Source: CAZMNY01 sp964567745
Lineage (GTDB): Bacteria; Planctomycetota; Planctomycetia; Pirellulales; Pirellulaceae
DNA: 64,000 nucleotides
Assembly: GCA_964567745.1 (NCBI GenBank)
Contig: CAZMNY010000013.1
Coordinates: 1 to 64,000, forward strand
Direction of reading: 5' to 3'
This document shows, in pieces, positions 46,501-54,069 of this stretch (position 1 is the first letter of the stretch; each line of letters starts with the position of its first letter). Position numbers and translations under genes: made by a program. Under the pieces are notes generated by a model that searched no databases, was not told the origin of the DNA, and worked only from the letters and a program-made list of their open reading frames with translations.

Positions 46501-46865
46501 ATCGTGCCCGGCGGCAGATAAAACATGTCGCTCATCGCGTACATGCTGACTTGACTGACCGCCTCGGCCGCCGTCACATCTTCGTGGAAGAAGTCCTTGA
46601 CGATGCAAACGCCCTGCATCGCCTTGGCCTCCTGATGTTCAATTCCCGCCGATTGCCCCGTCCAGCGTTGAAGCCGGCTCATGATGTCCTGCTCCATGAC
46701 CTCCGGCGGCATCCCGGGATAGAAGCAAACAACTTGAACCGCCGAGGTCTCGAACGTCGGCAGCAGGTCGGCAGGTATCCGCGAATAGCTAGTCAATCCA
46801 ACCACGAACACCATCATCACGATGACGATCACCAGGTACGGATTTTTCAGCGCGGCGCGGATCAT
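43506..46865 (-). CDS. RND family efflux pump permease, with Asp-Gln in TM4
   Basis: The 1119-residue protein has the full RND layout of two large periplasmic loops and 12 TM helices. TM1 is LVIVIVMMVFVVGLTSYS, and the first loop begins PADLLPTFETSAVQV. In TM4 the proton-relay site reads GILIDQAIVVIDNIERR, so Asp409 is followed by Gln410 instead of a second Asp; TM10 has IGIVVEYTIVLMDFANHR. This points to a subgroup different from AcrB. It is the first gene of the minus-strand operon with adaptor and TolC-like genes, a complete tripartite exporter. The substrate is unknown. Confidence 0.94.
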   Translation of the reverse strand: MIRAALKNPYLVIVIVMMVFVVGLTSYSRIPADLLPTFETSAVQVVCFYPGMPPEVMEQDIMSRLQRWTGQSAGIEHQEAKAMQGVCIVKDFFHEDVTAAEAVSQVSMYAMSDMFYLPPGTIPPMVMPFDPTASVPLCLVSVSNPDMDDKELYDVAYKNLRNNLQSISGVIAPAVYGGKLRRILCYVDPERLRAYDLTIMEVHEALRRQNVLIPAGSAKIRNKEFYIYTNAIPDKVALLNEAPIKMGHNGEPILFRDVGEVSDTAQIQTNIVRVNGRTLVYVPVYRQPGANTIEIVDRIHSKLDEILNRLKEERKGDPKMQNLTLNVVMDQSVKVRESVNALWVAAILGALFSGAVVFVFLRSIRSTIVILLAIPISILSSLIGLYFSGNTVNAMTLGGLALAVGILIDQAIVVIDNIERRRHLGDGPLQAAWQGTREVCVPLFVSTVTFVVVFFPVIFLSGLAKYLFTPLALAVLFAVIPSYFIAIFFVPVAASKFLKSTSPASDDDSEPQLSPLVRGYRVLLLGSLRIRWIIVAGSIVLFAGSLLLIRDLGSELFPPVDAGQFTIYVRAPSGTKLEATEQVIKQIENVLVEELGDPAPDNPIPFDSTVRKFADADGAVNVQAATEQSICRLLISNIGVLMDWPAAYTPNSGPMDAFMLVQLKEHGGDVFEKVDKLRTRLNKEFPDVEFAFDTGGILTAALNMGEPSPIHLQVTGYTLDTAQDIAHQLKETVAGVEGAVDVRIAQRTDYPMIKVEIDRVAALDRGVTPEQVMKSLVSSTNSSVNFDPAFWIDPRNGNHYFLGVQYYEERINSLDTLRSIPVKGADANGPTVYLQDVAEIQTNVTGPSVINHRNITRVTDIYANVESGYDLGGVVARIEEKLLSSSNPLMLRPMKDSRSAASRYPEWFQQILTRIGLNSPTKFAIASPEYSGFTMEVQGEIRSMRDSFVDFSMGLLLATVLVYLVMVAQFRSFIDPVIVMVTAPLGFIGVASILYLTGTRMNIQSFMGVIMMIGIVVEYTIVLMDFANHRLSEGASVEEAIVDAAIVRFRPILMTSITTILALTPMAIGSAGGEADVPLARTIVGGVIAATLLPKFVVPCLYVMIKRARPACEAEEGWE

Positions 46866-47023
46866 GACTTGGCTCCGGGTGCCTGGCTCGGTGTGAGCGC
46901 AGATCTACCCGAATGCCTGTATCGTCCAATCCGACTTGCGAACCTATCTAATCCGCATATTCCGCAAAGTCTTCCCCAATTATCGGACTACAGCGATGCT
47001 GGACTTGCAATGACAGCAGCTTT

Positions 47024-47144
47024 GTCGACATCGTCGCCTTTCGCTCCCGCGAAAGTAGCGCCCGCGCTGCCGAGCCGCCCGGCCCGCCGAACCGCATCCG
47101 AGCCACACGCCACTTTCGCGGGAGCGAAAGGCGACAATGTCGAC
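47024..47144. repeat. REP/BIME-like double-hairpin inverted repeat, copy 2
   Basis: Arms 47024-47056 and 47112-47144 are inverted over 33 bp with one mismatch. Each arm has an internal hairpin, CTTTCGC-TCCC-GCGAAAG. The 55-base centre is GC-rich. The element lies 92 bp before the ATG of the MetF gene. In the 371-bp gap between the RND pump gene and that ATG, I see nothing else certain beyond a possible TATGAT at 47184-47189. Confidence 0.8.
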
Positions 47145-47236
47145 GATTCAGGTTGCACCCTACGTAAAACGACCTCGATTCACTATGATCTGTGGCTTAC
47201 CCAAAACTCACTTTCCACGTCACAGCAAGACCGCCG

Positions 47237-48100
47237 ATGCCTCCAATTAAAGCAGCCTACGCCGGCTCAAAACCGGCATTTTCATTTGAGTTGTTTCCCC
47301 CCAAGACGGATGCAGGCGTCGAGACGCTGTTTCGCCATGTGACCGAGTTGTCTCAGTTTTGCCCGGCCTACATCACATGCACGTATGGGGCCGGCGGATC
47401 GACTCGCGAGCGAACTCTGGAGATTGTCGATCGAGTTCAGAAGCAATTCGACATTCCGGTCGCGTCGCATTTGACCTGCGTCGGCGCGACTGTCGACGAG
47501 CTGCGAGCCTATCTCAGCGAGGCCCAGCGTCTGGAAATTAATGCGATCGTCGCGCTGCGTGGCGACCCGCCTCAAGGCGAAGAGGTGTTTCGCGCGGTTG
47601 AGGGCGGATTGCGATACGCCAATGAACTCGTCGAGCTGATTCGGGCCGAGTTCGGCGGTTTTGAAGTCGCCGTGGCTGGGTACCCCGAAACCCATCAAGA
47701 GGCGGTCAGCGCCGATGTCGATCTCGACAACCTCAAACGAAAGGTCGACTGCGGTGCCGATGCCGTGATCACTCAGTTGTTCTATCACAACGACGACTAC
47801 TTTCGTTTCTGCGATCGCTGTGCCGCCGTGGGGATTGACGTTCCGATCGTGCCGGGCATCCTGCCCGTCGTCAATCTGGCTCAGATTCAACGCATCACAA
47901 CGATGTGCGCCGCAAAATTGCCGGAGGCGTTTGTTGCGAGATTGGGTGAACAAGACGACCCCGATTGGCAGTACCAGGTTGGTGTGGAGCACGCGACCGC
48001 CCAAGTCAAAGAACTGCTCGAGCGAGGCGCGCCCGGCGTGCACTTCTATGTGCTCAACAAGTCGCGTTCGACGGCAGCCGTGCTCAACGGCGTCATGTAG
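47237..48100 (+). CDS. metF: 5,10-Methylenetetrahydrofolate reductase
   Basis: The protein has about 287 residues from the ATG at 47237; an upstream in-frame start at 47192 would add 15. It catalyses the FAD-dependent reduction of 5,10-methylene- to 5-methyltetrahydrofolate for methionine synthesis. The N-terminal FSFELFPPKT with the catalytic Glu, FCPAYITCTYGAGGST, IVALRGDPPQ, and VDCGADAVITQLFYHNDDYFRF are all standard. The length matches the short bacterial form without the regulatory domain. It is a cytoplasmic TIM barrel. It stands alone, with the second REP-like element upstream. Confidence 0.96.
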   Translation: MPPIKAAYAGSKPAFSFELFPPKTDAGVETLFRHVTELSQFCPAYITCTYGAGGSTRERTLEIVDRVQKQFDIPVASHLTCVGATVDELRAYLSEAQRLEINAIVALRGDPPQGEEVFRAVEGGLRYANELVELIRAEFGGFEVAVAGYPETHQEAVSADVDLDNLKRKVDCGADAVITQLFYHNDDYFRFCDRCAAVGIDVPIVPGILPVVNLAQIQRITTMCAAKLPEAFVARLGEQDDPDWQYQVGVEHATAQVKELLERGAPGVHFYVLNKSRSTAAVLNGVM

Positions 48101-48231
48101 ATTGCCGCGTGCATCTCACTACGAAATCGTGACCGATTCATCACCTCGAATTGCGACGCCGCTGTACGGCTCTGCTATGCTGTTGTCGTCGAATGACGAT
48201 CGCCCATTCACTGGATGCAGCGAGGAATATC

Positions 48232-49836
48232 ATGCGCCCATTCATGCGATTTATCGCGGCCAGTGCTGTTTTCGCCACGCTATGTCGAAGCGGATACGCT
48301 GCCGAGCTACGCGGTCGGATTCTGGACTCCGACACGGGCAAAGCGATCGCGGCAAGAGTCTACGTGCGAACGTCCGAAGGTAAGTATTTGCATGTAGAGA
48401 GCGTTGGAGGGAAGGCGGTCGACTACGAGAAGATTCGCAGCCGAGAGAGTGTCGAAGTTCACACTTCCATCTCCGCCCACCCGTTCCGGATCGATGTGGT
48501 GCCTGGCAAGCTGACCTTGGTGGTCGAGCGAGGCAAGGAGTACCACACGCATTCGCAAGAAGTCGACGTGACGGATCAAGGCGCCGAGGTTGTTATTCGT
48601 CTGCACCGCTGGATCGACATGAACAAGTTCGGCTGGTTCTCCGGCGAGACGCACGTGCACCGCACGCTGTCGGAATTGCCAACGGCGATGTTGGCGGAGG
48701 ACATGAACGTCGGACTGCCGTTGACTCACTGGGTCACGCGCTCGCACACACCGCCAACGCTCGGCAACAAGAACACGGACGCGTCCGTCAAAGCCGAACT
48801 GATTCAGCTCGACGACCGGCATGTGATTTACACGCTCAATACCGAGTATGAGATCTTCACGGTTGGCGGGAAGCGACATACGCTCGGCGCCGTGTTCGCC
48901 TTGAATCATAAGAAGCCGCTCGCCATAGGTGCGCCGCCGGTGGCGCCGATTGCGGCCGAGGTTCAAAGGCAAGGCGGATTGTTGGAACTCGACAAACACA
49001 ATTGGCCGTGGTCGATGATGCTGCCGCCGATCATGAAAGTCGATCTTTACGAATTGACGAACAACCATATTTGGCGAACCGGATTTCAGTTTCGTGATTT
49101 TGGCGAACCGCCGCCGAAGTACCTAAACGCGGCCAAAGATCCTCGAGGCGGCATGAGCGAGCAAGGTTGGATCGACTACACGTTTGAAAACTACTACGCG
49201 TTGCTCAATTGCGGATTCAAGATGATGCCTACCGCCGGATGTGCATCGGGCGTGCACCCCGTGCCGCTTGGTTTTGGCCGAGTCTATGTTCACCAACCCG
49301 ATGGCTTCACCTACGAGCGATGGATGAAAGGGCTAGGCCAAGGCCAGACGTTTGTTACCACGGGGCCGATGCTCGATGTTCGCTTCAATGGACACGTTGG
49401 CTGCGGTCCCACGGCGGGCAAGGCCGGTGACGCGATCACGATCCGCGGCTGGGTCGAAAGCCAGTATCCGCTCGGGCGAATTGAACTGCTCGATGCGGGC
49501 CAGGTCGTGCAAGTCATGCAAGCTCATCCCGCACTCACCAAGCGAGGCTCGTACCGTGTCTCTATTTCGTTCGAGCCTAAGGTTGAGAAAACGACTTGGC
49601 TGGCAGTGCGTTGTTTTGCGCGCACCGAAGAGGGCCGTCCGCGATTCGCCCACTCCGCTCCCCACCATGTGACCGTGCCAGGAAGCAAGATCCGCCCGCG
49701 CCCCGAGCAGGCGAAATTTCTTGCCAAGCGAGTACGCGACCAGATCGAACGCAGTCGCGCGGTCCTCAGCGAAATGGAGTTGCGCGAGTACAAAAAAGCG
49801 CTCGCCTTCTATGAACAATTCTTAGTTGACGAATAA
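48232..49836 (+). CDS. CehA/McbA-like metallohydrolase domain protein, exported (paralogue)
   Basis: The protein has about 534 residues. The ATG at 48232 follows GAGGA at a good distance and starts the signal peptide (FMRFIAASAVFATLCRSGYA); the in-frame start at 48151 is less likely. The order of parts is the same as in the protein at 7715-9373: a regulatory-like beta domain (LRGRILDSDTGKAIAARVYV), then GWFSGETHVHRTLSELP, LELDKHNWPWSMM and TAGCASGVHPVPLGFGRVYV. The metal-ligand pattern of the CehA/McbA group is kept, but the substrate is not known. A weak TTGCGA/TATGCT pair with a 19-bp spacer (48151-48181) could be its promoter. Confidence 0.87.
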   Translation: MRPFMRFIAASAVFATLCRSGYAAELRGRILDSDTGKAIAARVYVRTSEGKYLHVESVGGKAVDYEKIRSRESVEVHTSISAHPFRIDVVPGKLTLVVERGKEYHTHSQEVDVTDQGAEVVIRLHRWIDMNKFGWFSGETHVHRTLSELPTAMLAEDMNVGLPLTHWVTRSHTPPTLGNKNTDASVKAELIQLDDRHVIYTLNTEYEIFTVGGKRHTLGAVFALNHKKPLAIGAPPVAPIAAEVQRQGGLLELDKHNWPWSMMLPPIMKVDLYELTNNHIWRTGFQFRDFGEPPPKYLNAAKDPRGGMSEQGWIDYTFENYYALLNCGFKMMPTAGCASGVHPVPLGFGRVYVHQPDGFTYERWMKGLGQGQTFVTTGPMLDVRFNGHVGCGPTAGKAGDAITIRGWVESQYPLGRIELLDAGQVVQVMQAHPALTKRGSYRVSISFEPKVEKTTWLAVRCFARTEEGRPRFAHSAPHHVTVPGSKIRPRPEQAKFLAKRVRDQIERSRAVLSEMELREYKKALAFYEQFLVDE

Positions 49837-50015
49837 CTGCGAGCTCGAGCCACGACTGTTGGTAGCTGTGTCTCGTTCAATTCGGTCATTTGGTCGTTGC
49901 AACGGCAATCGCGATAGACGACACTGGCACCATTGAAAGTTGCCCACTTGTGCGCGTTGCACGCGTACATTGCCGATATTCATGACCAGCGATAATTCTA
50001 GCGAGGACGACAAAC

Positions 50016-51368
50016 ATGGCCGCGAAGCAGAATCAAAACCGACGCTCATTTTTGCAGAAGTCAGCGGCTGGCGTCGCCGCCGCATCGGTCACGCCTTACA
50101 TGCCATTCGCTTCAAAAGCGTTCGCCAACCAAGACAAGAATGATCGCCCCACCATCGGCTGCATCGGCGTCGGCAGCATGGGCAGCGGCGACGCGCGAGG
50201 CCATTCGGGATTCGGTGATATTGTCGCCGTTTGCGATGTCGACTCGCGTCGAACTGAAAAAGCGAAACAGGACAAGCGAATCGGCAATGGCAAGGCCGAC
50301 ACATACGAAGACTATCGTAAGATTCTCGAGCGAAAAGATATCGATGTCGTCAGCGTTGTCACGCCCGATCACTGGCACGTGAAGATCGCGATCGAAGCAT
50401 TGCAAGCCGGCAAGCATGTCTTCTGCCAGAAACCTTTGACGTTGACGCTCGAAGAGAATCAACTCATCCGCAATGCCTGCAAGATGTATGACAAGCAAGT
50501 CTTTCTCGTGGGCACCCAGCAACGGAGCGATTCACGACGCTTTTTGCGCGCCGTCAACATGGTTCAGAAAGGCCTGCTCGGCGACATCAAGAAAGTCACT
50601 GTCGGAATCAACGGTTCGCCGCAAGGGGGTCCGTTCGCGCGAGTGGAGCCGCCAAAGGAACTTAACTGGGACATGTGGCAAGGTCAGGCGAAAGCAGTCG
50701 ACTACATGGAGAAGCGATGCCACTATCAATTCCGCTGGTGGTATGAATACTCCGGCGGCAAGTTCACCGACTGGGGCGCCCACCACGTCGACATCGCAAC
50801 CTGGGCAATCGGACAAGATAAGGAAGGCATGGGGCCCGTTACCATCGACGGCACGAACGCCAAGCATCCGGTCCCGTTCAAAGACGGCTACCCAACCAAA
50901 GATGACTACTACAACACATCGCACGACTACTCGGTGAGTTGCAAGTTCGGCAACGGAATCGAGATGGTCGTCACCAGTCACGGCGACAACGGAATTCTGT
51001 TCGACGGAAGCAAGGGCCGCATCTTTGTCAATCGCGGCAAGATCACCGGGAAACCGATCGACGAGAATTGGGACGAAGGGAAGTATTCAGAAGACGACCT
51101 CGCCGGCCTCTACAAAGGCAAACCGCACGAGGGTCACAAGAACAACTTCTATCGTTGCATCCGCGAAGGCGGTCAAACGGTTTCCGACGTTTTCACCCAC
51201 GTGCAAGCGATGAACACCTGCCACCTGTCGGCCATCGCAGCTCGCTTGGGACGGGAAATCAAATGGGATCCCAAGGCCGAGAAGATCGTCGGCGACGAAC
51301 AAGCCGCGACCTTCTTTGCTCGCTCGCGACGAGAAGGATTTGATATCCCCAACGTGCTGAAGAGCTGA
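50016..51368 (+). CDS. Gfo/Idh/MocA family oxidoreductase, Tat-exported
   Basis: The 450-residue protein carries a Tat signal, NRRSFLQKSAAGVAAASV. A Rossmann domain (TIGCIGVGSMGSGDARG near residue 46; VVSVVTPDHWHVKIAIEAL near 108) binds NAD(P). The loop HVFCQKPLT replaces the common EKP with QKP, which is seen in many exported members. The C-terminal alpha/beta domain has RWWYEYSGGKFTDWGAHHVD, where the Lys/His residues are often catalytic. Such proteins act on sugar-like or inositol-like substrates. Export by Tat fits a cofactor-loaded enzyme. The exact substrate is unknown. Confidence 0.92.
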   Translation: MAAKQNQNRRSFLQKSAAGVAAASVTPYMPFASKAFANQDKNDRPTIGCIGVGSMGSGDARGHSGFGDIVAVCDVDSRRTEKAKQDKRIGNGKADTYEDYRKILERKDIDVVSVVTPDHWHVKIAIEALQAGKHVFCQKPLTLTLEENQLIRNACKMYDKQVFLVGTQQRSDSRRFLRAVNMVQKGLLGDIKKVTVGINGSPQGGPFARVEPPKELNWDMWQGQAKAVDYMEKRCHYQFRWWYEYSGGKFTDWGAHHVDIATWAIGQDKEGMGPVTIDGTNAKHPVPFKDGYPTKDDYYNTSHDYSVSCKFGNGIEMVVTSHGDNGILFDGSKGRIFVNRGKITGKPIDENWDEGKYSEDDLAGLYKGKPHEGHKNNFYRCIREGGQTVSDVFTHVQAMNTCHLSAIAARLGREIKWDPKAEKIVGDEQAATFFARSRREGFDIPNVLKS

Positions 51369-51450
51369 CGTTGTCTGCAGCGAGCGGTGGCCCTGATCGC
51401 ATCCGTCGCTGACGTTTCGGGCTTCGTCGGGTCCTCGCTCACGCGGCGGG

Positions 51451-52983
51451 CTACGCGGTTTCGGCGCTGTCGCCAAGGGGCAGATCGACGCCGTCGAGAA
51501 AGCCCATCAACGTCCGGCTGCGATAAGGTTGCTGCAGCTTGCGAACGGCCTTCGATTCGATCTGGCGGACGCGTTCACGTGTCACGGAGAAAATCTTGCC
51601 GACTTCCTCAAGCGTGTACGAGTAGCCGTCGGCCAAGCCGTAGCGGAGCCGAATGATTTCTCGCTCTCGGTAATTCAAGCTCTCCATCGCTTCTTCGATG
51701 CGGACCTTGAGCGCTTCCTGGTTGGTGTCGTAGAGCGGGTCGTCGTCACGATAGTCCTCAAGGAACTCGCCGAAATAGCTATCGTCGTGATCGCCCACCG
51801 GTTGGTCCAGCGATAGCGGCTGACGAGCCATTTTCATGATGCACCGAGTGTCGTCGAGCGACAGTCCGGCTCGTTCCGCGGTCTCTTCCGGAGACGGTTC
51901 GCGACCGAGTTCTTGAACCAGTTGTCGAGTTACCGTTCGCACTTTGCTCATCGTATCAATCATGTGGACCGGCACTCGAATCGTTCGGCTCTGGTCCGCG
52001 ATCGCTCGCGTGATCGCTTGGCGAATCCACCAAGTCGCGTACGTCGAGAACTTGTAGCCTCGAGCATGTTCGAACTTGTCGACCGCTCGCATCAGGCCCG
52101 TGTTGCCTTCCTGAATCAGATCCAAGAAGCTGAGTCCTCGATTACGGTATTTCTTGGCGATGGACACGACCAATCGCAGGTTGCCCGCCGACAACTCGCG
52201 CTTCGCCGCATCGTAGTCCTCTTGAAGACGCGTCGCCATCTTCATTCGCCGCGTCAATGTCGCCGGGCTCTCGAATGTGATCTGCATCAAGTATCGCAAC
52301 TCGCCCGTCAACTCCTCAACGGTTCGCCCCTTCGCGTAACCATCGTTCGACTTGGCTTCTTTGATCAACGCACGCAGCACGCCCATTCGCAGGCCGATCT
52401 CATGAAGCTTCGCGTAGATTGGCTGAAGTCGATTGGTTCGAATGTTCATTTCCTCAATCAGCCGCACGGCTTTGTTGCGGCGAACGACGAGCCGTCGCCA
52501 TGCATCCTTGCGGACGCTGAGCGGTTCTTTGGTTCCGATCGCGATCCGGTAATCGCGGTGATTCTTTTTGAGCAGGTGCTGTACCGTCGCCAAGTTTGGG
52601 CCCAGCCGCTTGAGGATTCGTTTCTTCTCAGCCGTGTTCGTAACGGAGACTTCGATCGTGCGATCCAAACGCAACCCGCGGTCTCGCACCTGCTCAAGCA
52701 GATGCACGGCTCCTTGAAGAACATAGTCCGTCGCCAGGATGGAGTGCCGATATTTATCACGAGTGCTTTCGATGGCCTTGGCCGACGAGATTTCTTCGTC
52801 ACGCGTCAACAAGGGAATCTGCCCCATTTGCATGAGGTACATTCGCACTGGGTCGTCCGTGTTGTCCTGACTAGCTCGGCGTCGATCAAACTCTTCAATT
52901 TCAGCTTCTTCTCGAGTCCCTACCTCTTCCTGCGAGCTTGAGTTGAATCCGTTGACATTGCTTGGCTTCATGGAACGGGCCAC
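51451..52983 (-). CDS. RpoD/SigA-like sigma-70 family RNA polymerase sigma factor
   Basis: The protein has about 510 residues. The GTG start at 52983 is favoured because AAGGGAG lies six bases upstream; the ATG at 52971 would be 18 bases away. Region 1.2 is MYLMQMGQIPLLTRDEEI. Region 2 is GNLRLVVSIAKKYRNRGL with FLDLIQEGNTGLMRAVDKFE and FSTYATWWIRQAITRAIADQ. Region 3 is TIRVPVHMIDTMSKV, and region 4 is YTLEEVGKIFSVTRERVRQIESKA. Region 1.1 is short or missing, and an extended linker lies between regions 1.2 and 2. It is a group 1/2 sigma factor; whether it is the main one cannot be decided here, since Planctomycetes often have several. Confidence 0.93.
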   Translation of the reverse strand: MARSMKPSNVNGFNSSSQEEVGTREEAEIEEFDRRRASQDNTDDPVRMYLMQMGQIPLLTRDEEISSAKAIESTRDKYRHSILATDYVLQGAVHLLEQVRDRGLRLDRTIEVSVTNTAEKKRILKRLGPNLATVQHLLKKNHRDYRIAIGTKEPLSVRKDAWRRLVVRRNKAVRLIEEMNIRTNRLQPIYAKLHEIGLRMGVLRALIKEAKSNDGYAKGRTVEELTGELRYLMQITFESPATLTRRMKMATRLQEDYDAAKRELSAGNLRLVVSIAKKYRNRGLSFLDLIQEGNTGLMRAVDKFEHARGYKFSTYATWWIRQAITRAIADQSRTIRVPVHMIDTMSKVRTVTRQLVQELGREPSPEETAERAGLSLDDTRCIMKMARQPLSLDQPVGDHDDSYFGEFLEDYRDDDPLYDTNQEALKVRIEEAMESLNYREREIIRLRYGLADGYSYTLEEVGKIFSVTRERVRQIESKAVRKLQQPYRSRTLMGFLDGVDLPLGDSAETA

Positions 52984-53500
52984 AGGCGACTCCCTTGTGT
53001 GATACAGCGGCGGACGGAGCGTGACCCGACTTAATGCATTCGCCGGGCCAGTTGGGCCAAAGGAGCCAGCGGGATGAATGTAACCCGCTGCGCAAACACG
53101 ACTTAGACATCATTGCCGCAACCGATGTAATTCCGCGACACGTTGAGCAAAAACCACAACCGGTGTTCTTACTCAACAATCGGCCGCCGACTATCGCGGT
53201 TCAGTTATTCCAATCGCGCCGATCGTGGGTGGTCGCGTTGGCAACACCGCGGGGAATTCCCCCGCACAACCAACCGCTAAGTCTGGGGCGAGCTACGGTT
53301 CATAGCCGGTCGTGCAATGCTCCGCGAAATCGTTGCTGGCGTGCTCGGCAAAATCGGCAATGGGGCGGCGATGCAGCTTGAACACCTCGCGTTAGCGGAT
53401 GACTTGGAATCGTTTTGTCCTGCCTGAAAACCCAGTGTCCGTCTAAGGGCCCTGTGTCCTGCCTGACCAACCGCAGCTGCTACCTGAAAGTCAAGGAATC
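52984..53500. other. Gene-free 517-bp intergenic region
   Basis: I see no supported gene or RNA here. It contains a GGGGAATTCCCC palindrome (53251-53262) and a direct repeat of TGTCCTGCCTGA (53417-53428 and 53457-53468). It probably holds divergent promoters for the sigma-factor and CheX genes, but no convincing pair of hexamers stands out. Confidence 0.5.
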
Positions 53501-54004
53501 ATGATGAGCCAGAAATCGATCGACATGTTTGAATCGGTCACCAAGAACACGTTCTCAATGATGCTCGGCTGCGAAATTGAAAAACTTGGTGCGGAATATT
53601 CGCCCGACCAACGCAAGTACCACGATATCAGCGGTGTGATCGGAATCACCGGAGGCACGTCGGGCACCATCGTGCTGAGCCTTGAGTCGAATGTTGCCAT
53701 CAGCGCCGCGGAAGCTCTCTTGGGCGAGCGTCCGGAGAGTCTCGACAACGACGTTATGGACGCGATGGGCGAGTTGACGAACATCGTCGGCGGAAGCGCG
53801 AAATCGAAACTGCCCTCGAAACTGCAGTTGGCCCTTCCCACGGTCATTGTCGGACGCGACTACTTCGTCACGTTTGATCGAGGCGTCAAGCCAATCCGGC
53901 TCACGTTCAAGTGCGAATGGGGTCAGTTCCTGCTGGAATTCGGCTTGTCCGGCGCAGGGCAGAATGAGACAGTCAAATCGCCGGCGACCGCTCAGGCCGT
54001 CTAG
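53501..54004 (+). CDS. cheX: CheX-like chemotaxis phosphatase
   Basis: The 167-residue protein is in the CheC/CheX/FliY phosphatase family that removes phosphate from CheY-P or related response regulators. The single catalytic signature is Glu91-Leu-Thr-Asn94 in GELTNIVGG. The alpha/beta fold is suggested by GTIVLSLESNVAISAAEALL and the final VTFDRGVKPIRLTF. Length and a single ExxN motif fit CheX better than CheC. No other chemotaxis or flagellar gene is nearby, so it may serve a non-motility phosphorelay. The next gene converges on it with a 65-bp gap. Confidence 0.88.
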   Translation: MMSQKSIDMFESVTKNTFSMMLGCEIEKLGAEYSPDQRKYHDISGVIGITGGTSGTIVLSLESNVAISAAEALLGERPESLDNDVMDAMGELTNIVGGSAKSKLPSKLQLALPTVIVGRDYFVTFDRGVKPIRLTFKCEWGQFLLEFGLSGAGQNETVKSPATAQAV

Positions 54005-54069
54005 GCGTTCTCTTCCTTCATCCTGTGAATGATGTCGATCCTGTCGAATGGACCTGAGGCGTACCGCCA

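Noticed and set aside
51913..52941. 342-residue plus-strand ORF opposite the RpoD-like sigma-factor gene
   Set aside because: The minus-strand frame carries all sigma regions; the plus-strand frame has no known motif.
53251..53262. GGGGAATTCCCC palindrome as an operator
   Set aside because: A single 12-bp palindrome in a long GC-rich gap can occur by chance, and no second copy was seen near either start codon.
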